The notes below the pieces were generated by a model. It ran no database searches. It was not told the origin of the DNA and worked only from the letters and a program-made list of their open reading frames with translations. A stretch of DNA of 64,000 bases, from NCBI RefSeq assembly GCF_019219065.1, contig NZ_JAHUWK010000011.1, positions 169,110 to 233,109 of the forward strand, written 5' to 3'. A program made the translations under genes and the position numbers. Within the stretch, counting starts at the first letter, position 1. Every line of letters starts with the position of its first letter. This document shows, piece by piece, positions 1 to 8,099 of this stretch. Source of the DNA: Duganella sp. sic0402 (GTDB lineage: Bacteria; Pseudomonadota; Gammaproteobacteria; Burkholderiales; Burkholderiaceae_D).

Positions 1-1656
1 GACAACGTCAAGCGCCTGGCGAAAATCGTCGCCGCGCTGGACGCGCCGGCCGTCGCCGACCTGGACGTGATCCCGGTGCGCTACGCCATCGCCAGCGACC
101 TGGCGGCGATGATCAACAAGCTGATGGACTCCGGCGGCGGCGCTGCCGATGCGGGCAAGGTCAGCGTGCTGGCCGATCCGCGCACCAATTCACTGATACT
201 GCGCGCGCCATCGGCCGCGCGCTCCAACCTGGCCAAGTCGCTGATCGCCAAGCTGGATCAGCCTACCCAGGAACTGGGCAATGTGCACGTGGTCTACCTG
301 AAGAACGCGGAAGCGACCAAGCTGGCGCAGACGCTGCGTTCGGTGGTGTCGGGCGAGAGTTCGCAGCAGAGCGGCGGTACTGGCGGCAATACGCAGAACA
401 GCAATAACGGCCTGGGTAACACCGGCATGAATAACAGCAGCAATAACAACAACTCAGGCAGCGGTAGTTCGACCGGCGGCAACTCCGGCCCAAGCAATCC
501 TTTGCTGACCGGCTCCGGCAGTTCGCAGCAGAACAGCGGCAGCGGCGCCGGCGGCTATATCCAGGCCGACGCCACCACCAACACGCTGATCATCACCGCG
601 CCAGAATCGGTGTACCGCAACCTGCGCGCCGTGATCGACCAGCTGGACGTGCGCCGCGCGCAGGTCTATATCGAATCACTGATCGTCGAAGTCACCTCCG
701 ACAAGGCGTCGGAATTCGGCGTGCAGTGGGTGGGCGCGACCGGCAGCGACAGCAGCAAGTACCGCCTGGGCGGCCTGCAATCGTTCACCACCAGCGGCAC
801 CGATGGCGCGCTGACCTCGATCTACGCCAACAAGACTGTGCCGAGCAACGGCCTGACGGTCGGCCTGTTCAAGCAGGTCAGCGGCGCGCTGGGCCTGGGT
901 GCGGTGGCGCATGCGCTGGAATCGGACGGCAACGCCAATATCCTGTCGACGCCGAATATGGTCACGCTGGACAACGAACTGGCCACCATCCGCGTCGGCC
1001 AGAACGTGCCTATCCTGACCGGCCAGTTCACCACCACCTCCGGCACCAACAGCAATCCGTTCCAGACCATCGACCGCAAGGACGTCGGCCTGACGCTGAA
1101 AGTGCGCCCGCAGATTTCCGAAGGCGGCACCATCAAGCTGGCGATCTACCACGAGACCTCCAGTGTGGATAAATCGACGCTGACCGCCGCTTCCGGCATC
1201 ACGCTGAACAACCGCGTGATTGAGAACAATGTGATCGCCGACGATGGCCAGATCGTGGTGCTGGGCGGCCTGATCGAAGACACCGAAGGCGATGGCGTCG
1301 ACCGCGTGCCGGGCCTGGGCAGCATTCCGGTGCTGGGCAATCTGTTCAAGTCGCAATCGCGCACCCGCAAGAAGACCAACCTGATGGTGTTCCTGCGCCC
1401 GGTGGTGATCCGCAGCAAGGAGCAGAGCACCAGCCTGGCCACCGACCGCTACGACTACATGCGCGGCCAGCAGCAAGCCATCCTGCCGCCGGACAGCGCG
1501 CTGGTGAAAGACCTGGGCCAGCCGATGCTGCCGCAGTTGCAGAACGGCGCACCAATCAGCGGCGGCGCAGTGGCCGCGCCAGTGCCGCCAGCCCCGGTGC
1601 CGGCCCGCATGCCGGGCGGCGCCAATATCCAGCCAGCGCAGCCGGTGCAGCAGTGA
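1..1656 (+). CDS. gspD: Type II secretion system secretin GspD (5' partial)
   Basis: Outer-membrane secretin forming the exit channel of the type II secretion system. The reading frame is open from base 1, so the signal peptide and N-terminal domains lie outside the window. What remains shows an N-domain repeat, a second N-domain interrupted by an Asn/Gly/Ser-rich stretch (about bases 350-545), then the secretin core: an IESLIVEVT-type strand, the VGQNVPILTG segment, the DVGLTLKVRPQ segment and the closing VPGLGSIPVLGNLFKS signature. A Pro/Ala/Gln-rich tail of roughly 60 residues follows; it may be the S-domain that binds a pilotin, but it has no recognisable motif. gspE starts one base after the stop codon, so the two are co-transcribed and probably translationally coupled. 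Confidence 0.95.
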   Translation, partial: DNVKRLAKIVAALDAPAVADLDVIPVRYAIASDLAAMINKLMDSGGGAADAGKVSVLADPRTNSLILRAPSAARSNLAKSLIAKLDQPTQELGNVHVVYLKNAEATKLAQTLRSVVSGESSQQSGGTGGNTQNSNNGLGNTGMNNSSNNNNSGSGSSTGGNSGPSNPLLTGSGSSQQNSGSGAGGYIQADATTNTLIITAPESVYRNLRAVIDQLDVRRAQVYIESLIVEVTSDKASEFGVQWVGATGSDSSKYRLGGLQSFTTSGTDGALTSIYANKTVPSNGLTVGLFKQVSGALGLGAVAHALESDGNANILSTPNMVTLDNELATIRVGQNVPILTGQFTTTSGTNSNPFQTIDRKDVGLTLKVRPQISEGGTIKLAIYHETSSVDKSTLTAASGITLNNRVIENNVIADDGQIVVLGGLIEDTEGDGVDRVPGLGSIPVLGNLFKSQSRTRKKTNLMVFLRPVVIRSKEQSTSLATDRYDYMRGQQQAILPPDSALVKDLGQPMLPQLQNGAPISGGAVAAPVPPAPVPARMPGGANIQPAQPVQQ

Positions 1657-1657
1657 T

Positions 1658-3079
1658 ATGAGTAATCTGCTTCCTTACGCCTTCGCCCGCGATTTCGTGG
1701 TGCTGGCCCAGCCCAGCGACGATGCCGAAAACACCGTCGAGGTGCTGGTGTGCGGCGCCACCGCGCCGGCCGCCATCGCCGAGGTATCGCGCCGCTTCGG
1801 CCGCATCCAGTTGAAGAACATGACGCGCGCCGATCTGGAAACCGCCATCGCGGCAGCTTATGCCAGCTCGGGCGGCAATGCCTCAATGGTGGCGGAAGAA
1901 TTCGACGCCGACCTCGATCTGACCAAGCTGCTGCAGGACGTGCCGGCGATCGAAGACCTGCTGGAATCGTCCGACGACGCACCGGTGATCCGCATGATCA
2001 ACGCGCTGCTGACGCAGGCGCTGCGCGATGGCGCGTCGGATATCCACATCGAACCATTCGAGCAGACCTCGGTGGTGCGCTTCCGTGTCGATGGCACGCT
2101 GCGCGACATCGTCCGTCCGCGCAAGGCCATCCACGGTTCGCTGATCTCGCGTATCAAGATCATGGCGCAGCTGGACATCGCCGAGAAGCGTTTACCGCAG
2201 GACGGCCGTATCACCTTGCGCATCGGCGGCAAGCCGGTGGACGTGCGTGTTTCGACGCTGCCGACCGGCCACGGCGAGCGCGCCGTGCTGCGTCTGCTGG
2301 ACAAGGAAGCCAACCGCCTCGACCTGAATCACCTCGGCATGAGCGACACCATGCTGCCGAAGTTCGACGCGATGATTAACCAGCCGCACGGCATCGTGCT
2401 GGTGACCGGTCCTACCGGCTCCGGTAAAACCACCACGCTGTACGCCGCGCTGTCGCTGCTGAACGCCACCACCACCAACATCATGACGGTGGAAGACCCG
2501 ATCGAATACGACCTCGCCGGCGTCGGCCAGACCCAGGTCAATCCGCGCATCGACATGACTTTCGCCAAAGCCCTGCGCGCGATCCTGCGCCAGGACCCGG
2601 ACGTGATCATGATCGGCGAGATCCGCGACCTGGAAACCGCGCAGATCGCAGTGCAGGCCTCGCTGACCGGCCACCTGGTGCTGGCCACGCTGCACACCAA
2701 CGACGCCGCCGCCGCCGTCACCCGCTTGCTGGACATGGGCATCGAGCCGTTCCTGCTGTCGTCCACGCTGCTGGGCGTACTGGCGCAGCGCCTGGTGCGC
2801 AAGCTGTGCCCGAGCTGCAAGACCTTCGACGGCAAGCTGTGGCATGCGGTCGGCTGCGAACATTGCGGCCAGACCGGCTACCAGGGACGCGTTGGCGTCT
2901 ACGAATTCCTGGAGACCACGGAACAGATACGCGCGCAGATTCACAACCGCGCTTCGGAAGCGGAAATCAAGGCCGCCGCTGTCGCCGATGGCATGCAGAC
3001 CATGCGCGACGATGGCGAGCGCTGGCTGGCCAGCGGCATGACCACGCAGGCAGAGCTGATGCGCGTGACCAAGGACTAA
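1658..3079 (+). CDS. gspE: Type II secretion ATPase GspE
   Basis: Cytoplasmic ATPase that powers pseudopilus assembly in type II secretion. 473 residues: an N-terminal domain to about residue 95 that would dock on GspL, then the secretion ATPase core. The Walker A motif GPTGSGKT is at residues 251-258, the Asp box (MTVEDPIEY) near 277-285, Walker B (DVIMIGEIRD) near 315-324 and the His box (GHLVLATLHTNDA) near 338-350. The tetracysteine zinc module typical of GspE is intact (C384, C387, C400, C403). The ATG lies one base after the gspD stop and no better start exists. It sits in the order gspD-gspE-gspF. The four cysteines and secretin neighbour favour GspE over the type IV pilus ATPase PilB. 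Confidence 0.96.
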   Translation: MSNLLPYAFARDFVVLAQPSDDAENTVEVLVCGATAPAAIAEVSRRFGRIQLKNMTRADLETAIAAAYASSGGNASMVAEEFDADLDLTKLLQDVPAIEDLLESSDDAPVIRMINALLTQALRDGASDIHIEPFEQTSVVRFRVDGTLRDIVRPRKAIHGSLISRIKIMAQLDIAEKRLPQDGRITLRIGGKPVDVRVSTLPTGHGERAVLRLLDKEANRLDLNHLGMSDTMLPKFDAMINQPHGIVLVTGPTGSGKTTTLYAALSLLNATTTNIMTVEDPIEYDLAGVGQTQVNPRIDMTFAKALRAILRQDPDVIMIGEIRDLETAQIAVQASLTGHLVLATLHTNDAAAAVTRLLDMGIEPFLLSSTLLGVLAQRLVRKLCPSCKTFDGKLWHAVGCEHCGQTGYQGRVGVYEFLETTEQIRAQIHNRASEAEIKAAAVADGMQTMRDDGERWLASGMTTQAELMRVTKD

Positions 3080-3097
3080 AGGATCAGGTAAGCAACC

Positions 3098-4318
3098 ATG
3101 CCCGCATTTCGTTATGAAGCCGTCGATACCGGCGGCGCCACCAAAAAAGGCGTGCTCAATTCCGACAGCGCGCGGTCGGCGCGCGCCGAGTTGCGCTCGC
3201 AGGGACTGGTGCCGCTCAAGGTTGACGCGATTGCCGCGCAGGTTGATGCCTCCGGCGTCGCCAAGAGCCGTGGCTTTGGCGAGCGGCTCAGTTCTACGGA
3301 GCTGGCGCTGTTCACGCGCCAGCTGGCCAGCCTGCTGGAAGCGGGTCTGCCGCTGGAGCAGGCTTTCACCGCACTGCTGGAACAGGCTGAGCGTCCGTAT
3401 CTGCGCGACCTGATCGCATCGGTGCGTTCTGAAGTGATCGGCGGCGATTCGCTGTCCGCCGTGCTGGGCCGCCATCCGCGCGACTTCGCTGAAATCTATC
3501 GCGCGCTGGTGGCATCCGGCGAGCAGATTGGCCAGCTGTCCAGGGTGCTGTCGCGCCTGGCCGACTACATCGAACGCCGCAACGCGCTGATGCAGAAAGT
3601 GAAGCTGGCGTTCACCTATCCGGCCATCGTCACGGTGGTGGCGTTTGCGATCGTGATCTTCCTGCTGACTTATGTGGTGCCGCAGATCGTTTCGGTATTC
3701 GCCAACACCAAGCAGAAGCTGCCCTTCCTCACCATCGTCATGCTGGCGGTGTCGGACTTTGTGCGCCACTACGGCATCGTGGTGGCGATTGCGCTGATCG
3801 GCGCCTGGGTGGCGTGGCGGCGCGCCTTGCAGAATCCGGTGCTGAAGCGGCGCTGGCATACCTGGCTGCTGACCGCCCCCGTGTACGGCAAGTTTGAGCG
3901 CAGCCTGAACACCGCGCGTTTCGCCAGCACGCTGGCGATCACCACCGGGTCCGGCGTGCCTATCCTGCGCGCGCTCGACACCAGCCGCGATACCCTGAAC
4001 AACGTCGCCATGCAGGAACTGGTGGAAGAGGCCAGCGATGGCGTGCGCGAAGGCGTCAGCCTGGCGCGCGCGCTGTCGGCGCAGAAGCACTTCCCGCCGA
4101 TGCTGATCCACATGATACGCGCCGGCGAAATCACCGGCGAACTGCCGGCCATGCTGGACCGCGCCGCCGCCGCACAGGAAGCCGATCTGGAACGCCGCAC
4201 GCTGACCATTGCCGGCCTGCTGGAGCCGGCGCTGATCCTGGCCATGGGCGTGGTGGTGCTGCTGATCGTGCTGGCGGTGCTGATGCCTATTATCGAAATC
4301 AATCAGCTGGTACGCTGA
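3098..4318 (+). CDS. gspF: Type II secretion inner-membrane protein GspF
   Basis: Polytopic inner-membrane platform protein of the type II secretion system, contacting GspE and GspL. 406 residues, normal for the family. Two T2SSF repeats are visible: one around residues 70-190, with the FTRQLASLLEAGLPLEQA signature, and one around 270-395, with FASTLAITTGSGVPILRAL. Hydrophobic membrane segments occur near 170-190, 222-240 and at the C-terminus (about 375-397). It follows gspE by 18 bases and shares its operon. The family also includes PilC and is separated from it here by context. Confidence 0.95.
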   Translation: MPAFRYEAVDTGGATKKGVLNSDSARSARAELRSQGLVPLKVDAIAAQVDASGVAKSRGFGERLSSTELALFTRQLASLLEAGLPLEQAFTALLEQAERPYLRDLIASVRSEVIGGDSLSAVLGRHPRDFAEIYRALVASGEQIGQLSRVLSRLADYIERRNALMQKVKLAFTYPAIVTVVAFAIVIFLLTYVVPQIVSVFANTKQKLPFLTIVMLAVSDFVRHYGIVVAIALIGAWVAWRRALQNPVLKRRWHTWLLTAPVYGKFERSLNTARFASTLAITTGSGVPILRALDTSRDTLNNVAMQELVEEASDGVREGVSLARALSAQKHFPPMLIHMIRAGEITGELPAMLDRAAAAQEADLERRTLTIAGLLEPALILAMGVVVLLIVLAVLMPIIEINQLVR

Positions 4319-4343
4319 TCGTCAGGAATACAACAAGGACACC

Positions 4344-4904
4344 ATGAAGCGTTTGCCCTTAATCGTTACTGTTCTCGCCGTGGTGCTGCTGTCCGCATCG
4401 CTGGCCTATTGGGGACTGCAGTTATTCAAGCCGCAGCAGCGCGCGATTGCAGCGCCGCCGCCGCCACCGCCGATGGGCATCAATGTGGAGGCGGCCAAAG
4501 GCCTGTTTGGCGGCCAGGTGCTGGTGGCCGCAGTCAGCAACTATCAGCTGAAAGGCGTGGTCGCGGCGCGTGGCGAGGATAGCGCGGCCATCATCTCGGT
4601 GGACACCCAGCCGGCAGTGGCGGTTGCCATCGGCAAGGAAGTGGCGCCGGGCGTGACGGTCAAGGAGGTGCATGCGCGGCATGTGATCCTGTCCGAGGGC
4701 GGCGTCAACAAGCGTCTGGACCTGCCTAGCGATGCCGGCGTGTCCAGCGGTCCGGCCACCTTGCCGGGCCAGCCACCGCAGCAGCCGATGCAGCCCGCGC
4801 CGACGGTCATGCCGTCGCCGCCACCGGTGGCGCAGCCGCAGACGCCACCGCAGCAACCGATCGCCCCGATGGGGATTGCGCCCATCCCGACCAACACTCA
4901 ATAG
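4344..4904 (+). CDS. gspC: GspC-like type II secretion protein
   Basis: Short bitopic protein of the PulC/GspC (T2SSC) type, which links the inner-membrane platform to the secretin. 186 residues: a single N-terminal membrane helix (about 6-28), a Pro-rich linker (APPPPPPMG), a compact homology-region domain (about 45-125, with the AVSNYQLKGVVAARGEDSAA strand pattern), and a Pro/Gln-rich tail with no PDZ domain. A clear Shine-Dalgarno AAGGA precedes the ATG. The gene comes after gspF rather than leading the operon as gspC does in enterobacteria. Some databases call this betaproteobacterial form 'T2SS protein N'. It is the last T2SS gene here; the pseudopilin genes are not in the window to its right. 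Confidence 0.85.
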   Translation: MKRLPLIVTVLAVVLLSASLAYWGLQLFKPQQRAIAAPPPPPPMGINVEAAKGLFGGQVLVAAVSNYQLKGVVAARGEDSAAIISVDTQPAVAVAIGKEVAPGVTVKEVHARHVILSEGGVNKRLDLPSDAGVSSGPATLPGQPPQQPMQPAPTVMPSPPPVAQPQTPPQQPIAPMGIAPIPTNTQ

Positions 4905-4912
4905 GCTAGTCC

Positions 4913-7153
4913 ATGGCTTATCTCCGTATATTGGCCGCAGCTTTATGCTGCGGCTTTTTCTTATCAGCGGCGCAGGCCGCACCTTCGGACGCGACCTCGG
5001 TGGCGCCGGATGCCTCGGCCAAGCCGCGTCCCAAGATAGCGCTGGTGCTGTCCGGTGGCGGCGCGCGCGGCTTCGCCCACATCGGCGTGCTGCGCGCCTT
5101 GCAGGAGCTGCGCATCCCGGTCGACTTCGTGGTCGGCACCAGCATGGGCAGCGTAGTCGGCGGCGCGTATGCCGCCGGCAGCTCGGTAGATCAGCTGGAG
5201 CAGCTGGTGCGCCGCACCGACTGGAACGCCGTGGTGGCTGATCGTCCGCCGCGCGACGAACTGTTCTACCGGCGCCGCGAAGAAGACTTGCTGCTGCCGT
5301 CGCGGATTGAATTCGGCGCGCATACCGACGGCGTGTCGCTGCCGCCGGCCGCCGCCGGCAACGAGGCGCTGGAACTGGCGCTGACCCGCGTGCTGCCGCC
5401 GGGCGCGCGCGACAAGCCGGCCAATCTCTTGCAGCTGCCATTCCGCTCGGTCGCCTCGGATCTGGTGACCGGCGAACTGGTGGAACTGAACGATACGCCA
5501 CTATTCCTGGCCATGCGCGCCTCGCTGGCGGTGCCTGGCGTGTTTGCGCCGGTGCGTGTCAACCAGCGGCTGCTGGTCGATGGTGGGCTGGTACGCAATC
5601 TGCCGGTGGACGTGGCGCGTGAAATGGGCGCAGACATCATCATTGCGGTCAACGTGGGCACGCCGCTGGCGCAGGAAAAAGAACTGGTCAGCGCGGTCAG
5701 CGTGGCGCAGCAGATGCTGCAAATCCTGACCGAGCAAAACGTCCAGCGCTCGCTGAAGGAGCTGCGTCCGAACGACGTGCTGCTGCAACCGCACCTGGGC
5801 GGCATTGGCTTCCTGGATTTCGGCCAGCATGACCGCGCCATGAAAGAAGGCGAGGCGGCGGTGCGCGCGATGAGCGAAAAGCTGGTGCAACTGGCCTTGC
5901 CGGAAGCGCAGTACGCGGCGTATGAAGTGAAGCGCTCCTCGGCGCCGGTGGCGATCGACCAGCCGGTGCAGCTGACCAAACTGGAAGTGGCGCCGAGCGG
6001 GCGTATCAACCCGCGCGAGCTGGAGGTACAGACCGGCCTGCAGATCGGTCAGATGGTGACCGGTGAGCAGGCGGCCACGGCTGGCAACCGGCTGTTCGGG
6101 CGCGGCGATCTGGCGCGCGTGGAAACCGAGGTGCGCGATGACGAGAATGGCCGCAGTGTACTGATCAAGCCGACCGAGTCCGGCTGGGCACACAGTCGCT
6201 TGCGTGTAGGGCTGGAGTTGAACAGTGATTTCAGTGATAACAGCGCGTTCCAGCTGAAGGCCATGCATGTGCTGTCGTCGCTGAACGACTGGGGCGGCGA
6301 ATTGCGCACCATCGCCAGCGTCGGCACCGAGCGCTCGCTGGCCACGCAATTCTGGCAGCCGCTGGGTGCGGGATCGCAATGGTATGTGGCGCCATCGCTG
6401 GAATTCGGCGCCGCCTCCAGCGATGTGTTCAACTCGACCGGTTTCCGCCGCGCGCGCTACGCGTACGACTACAGCGCCGGCCTTATCTCGCTGGGACGGC
6501 AGCTGGGCCGCTGGGGCGATCTGCGCTACACGCTGGCGCGCCAGGTCAGCAATAGCCACATGACCATCCCCGAAGAAGAGACGCGTTACCGCGTCTACCA
6601 GACCGTGCAGCAGCTGAGCTTCAATGTCGACACGCTCGACACCATCGCCTTCCCGACGCGCGGTACCTTGTTCAGCCTGTCGTGGCAGCGCGCAGTCACG
6701 AAAAACAAAAATGAAGAGAACTCGGCGGTGCCGGCGCGGCAGGAAGTAAAGGGGCTGGAAGCCTTCCACGTCGGCCGCTGGGCGGGCCATGTGTATGGCG
6801 AATGGGCACGCAGCCAGGGCGGCGCCACCGACAACAATCTGGGCGGCTTCCTGCGCCTCTCGGGTACCACCCCGAATTCGGTGGTGGGCAGCCGCACGGT
6901 GCTGGGACGGGTGGTGATGGCGCGCAGTATCGGCTCGATGCCGGCTGCGCTGGGCGGTGATGTGCGGCTCGGCTTCTCGCTGGAAGCCGGTGCCGCCTAC
7001 AGCCCGGCCGATCCGCTCAGCTGGGGCAAGCTCAAGCAGGCCGGCAGCGCCTTCATCGCGGTCGACACCCGTTTCGGCCCGCTCTATTTCGGCGCCGGCG
7101 CCACCAAAGAAGGCAAAGGCAGCGGCTATCTGTTCCTCGGCCCGATCTGGTAA
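4913..7153 (+). CDS. PlpD-type patatin-like phospholipase with POTRA and outer-membrane barrel
   Basis: Predicted lipolytic enzyme of the type Vd (PlpD) secretion family: an N-terminal patatin lipase joined to a POTRA domain and a 16-strand Omp85-like barrel. A signal peptide of about 23 residues ends at AQA. The patatin domain has the oxyanion loop GGGARG (48-53), the nucleophile elbow GTSMG (Ser77) and the catalytic DGG (Asp223), so the Ser-Asp dyad is intact. A POTRA-like segment lies around residues 345-420, and the remainder to residue 746 has the alternating pattern of a barrel, with a family-typical ending (YLFLGPIW). It starts 8 bases after the gspC-like gene. A terminator hairpin is embedded in its first codons. 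The substrate is not readable from sequence. Confidence 0.9.
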   Translation: MAYLRILAAALCCGFFLSAAQAAPSDATSVAPDASAKPRPKIALVLSGGGARGFAHIGVLRALQELRIPVDFVVGTSMGSVVGGAYAAGSSVDQLEQLVRRTDWNAVVADRPPRDELFYRRREEDLLLPSRIEFGAHTDGVSLPPAAAGNEALELALTRVLPPGARDKPANLLQLPFRSVASDLVTGELVELNDTPLFLAMRASLAVPGVFAPVRVNQRLLVDGGLVRNLPVDVAREMGADIIIAVNVGTPLAQEKELVSAVSVAQQMLQILTEQNVQRSLKELRPNDVLLQPHLGGIGFLDFGQHDRAMKEGEAAVRAMSEKLVQLALPEAQYAAYEVKRSSAPVAIDQPVQLTKLEVAPSGRINPRELEVQTGLQIGQMVTGEQAATAGNRLFGRGDLARVETEVRDDENGRSVLIKPTESGWAHSRLRVGLELNSDFSDNSAFQLKAMHVLSSLNDWGGELRTIASVGTERSLATQFWQPLGAGSQWYVAPSLEFGAASSDVFNSTGFRRARYAYDYSAGLISLGRQLGRWGDLRYTLARQVSNSHMTIPEEETRYRVYQTVQQLSFNVDTLDTIAFPTRGTLFSLSWQRAVTKNKNEENSAVPARQEVKGLEAFHVGRWAGHVYGEWARSQGGATDNNLGGFLRLSGTTPNSVVGSRTVLGRVVMARSIGSMPAALGGDVRLGFSLEAGAAYSPADPLSWGKLKQAGSAFIAVDTRFGPLYFGAGATKEGKGSGYLFLGPIW
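4934..4959 (+). terminator. Intrinsic terminator overlapping the signal-peptide codons of the patatin gene
   Basis: A perfect 8-bp stem (GCCGCAGC / GCTGCGGC) with a 5-base loop (TTTAT) is followed directly by five T residues. It begins 29 bases after the gspC-like stop codon, where an operon terminator is expected, yet lies inside the next open reading frame, 21 bases after its ATG. It could end gsp transcription, with ribosomes starting on the downstream gene melting the hairpin and allowing read-through. That mechanism is inference. Confidence 0.6.
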
Positions 7154-7162
7154 AACAAGGTA

Positions 7163-7228
7163 AATCCGGGGTCAGTTCTGCCAAATGTACACGAGCTCGT
7201 GTACATTTGGCAGAACTGACCCCGGATT
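7163..7228. repeat. 66-bp perfect palindrome between convergent genes
   Basis: Two 33-base arms are exact reverse complements with no spacer, centred on the GAGCTC at 7193-7198. The outer end of each arm reads AATCCGGGGTCAGTT. It fills the gap between the patatin gene and the convergent XRE regulator, whose stop codon overlaps the last two bases. In RNA from either strand it would fold into a very long hairpin, so it could act as a bidirectional terminator. The size and perfection look more like a REP/MITE-type repeat than an ordinary terminator. A 15-base match to the arm end occurs at 59380-59394. Confidence 0.85.
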
Positions 7229-7961
7229 ATTTTCGGCGCAGGGCGGTGAAGGCGGCGAATTCCCAGGAGCGGAAGCCGACCAGTAGCGTGAAGCCGTCGC
7301 GCTCTTGCGGCGCCAGGCGGCGGTCGCTCTGGTGCAGCCGCGCCAGCTCGCCAGCCAGTTGCTGGATGCGGCCGACCAGCTCCTGCGCGCTCGGCTGTGA
7401 CAGCCGCGCCGGCAGGCACAGCAGCGTTTCGCCGGCGCCGTTGAAGCTGCCGCTGAAGTAGTCGTCGACCGCGTGCGCACGGAAGAATTGCTGCACCGGG
7501 CCATCGGGCAGCCAGCGGAAGGCGTTGGAGACGCGCAGGCGGTAGCGGTTCAGCGGCTTCAGCTCGATCAGGCCCAGCCGGTCCAGCTCGGCCAGCAGCA
7601 CAATGCACTCCGGCTCGGTCAGGTTGTAGGTTTCCAGCACCTGCTCCAGCGTCCAGTGGCCCAGGCAGCAGATCGCCATCAGCAGCAGGTGCGGATTGGC
7701 CAGCAGCGATTTTTCCTGAGTCAGTGTCAGGCTGTCCGATTGGGGCGTGGCGTCGGCGGCGCCGCGCAGCACGTCCTCCATCGGCACGCCGGCGGCCTTG
7801 CAGATCTGCGCCAGCCGCGTCAGCGACATGTCCTGCTGCCCAAACATGCGCTTGACGCTGGATTCGCTCATCGCGATCCGCTCCGCCAGCATTTTGTAGG
7901 TGACGCCGGCGGCCCGCATCTGGGTCCTCAGCACTTGCAGCAACAACTCCGGTGAACTCAT
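7227..7961 (-). CDS. XRE-family helix-turn-helix regulator
   Basis: Predicted DNA-binding transcription factor of 244 residues. Residues about 8-65 form an XRE/Cro helix-turn-helix (MRAAGVTYKMLAERIAMSES, then SVKRMFGQ). The remainder is a mixed helical domain of unknown function (about 80-240) that may bind a ligand or mediate oligomerisation. The start MSSPELLL is chosen because a GGCGA Shine-Dalgarno element precedes it and because the helix-turn-helix begins soon after. It is divergent from the small outer-membrane barrel gene, with an inverted repeat between them, so local regulation is plausible. The C-terminal domain is not recognised. Confidence 0.8.
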   Translation of the reverse strand: MSSPELLLQVLRTQMRAAGVTYKMLAERIAMSESSVKRMFGQQDMSLTRLAQICKAAGVPMEDVLRGAADATPQSDSLTLTQEKSLLANPHLLLMAICCLGHWTLEQVLETYNLTEPECIVLLAELDRLGLIELKPLNRYRLRVSNAFRWLPDGPVQQFFRAHAVDDYFSGSFNGAGETLLCLPARLSQPSAQELVGRIQQLAGELARLHQSDRRLAPQERDGFTLLVGFRSWEFAAFTALRRK

Positions 7962-7986
7962 GTTTTCGCCTTGCTGAAATAACAAA

Positions 7987-8003
7987 GTATCGTAACATGA
8001 TAC
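7987..8003. promoter_or_regulatory. Candidate operator for the XRE regulator
   Basis: Inverted repeat GTATC-N7-GATAC in the divergent intergenic region, 26 bases upstream of the XRE start codon and just upstream of the predicted promoter of the barrel gene. The position suits autoregulation and control of the neighbour. It is inferred from symmetry alone. Confidence 0.35.
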
Positions 8004-8011
8004 CTGCCGGC

Positions 8012-8039
8012 GTGAAAACTGAGTCCTGGAATATATAAT
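8012..8039 (+). promoter_or_regulatory. Probable sigma70 promoter of the outer-membrane barrel gene
   Basis: A perfect -10 hexamer TATAAT lies 16 bases after a -35-like GTGAAA (4 of 6 consensus). It ends 60 bases before the ATG of the barrel gene, leaving a normal-length leader. Confidence 0.5.
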
Positions 8040-8099
8040 TAGTACATTCGGCCTGCGTGCCGCACACTTTAACTGTAACACCTTCCGTGGAGTACAACT

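Noticed and set aside
2192..4111. Long minus-strand open frame of 639 codons opposite gspE and gspF
   Set aside because: It is antisense to two clear T2SS genes, has a low-complexity His/Gln/Arg/Ala-rich composition typical of the complement of G+C-rich codons, and has no domain.
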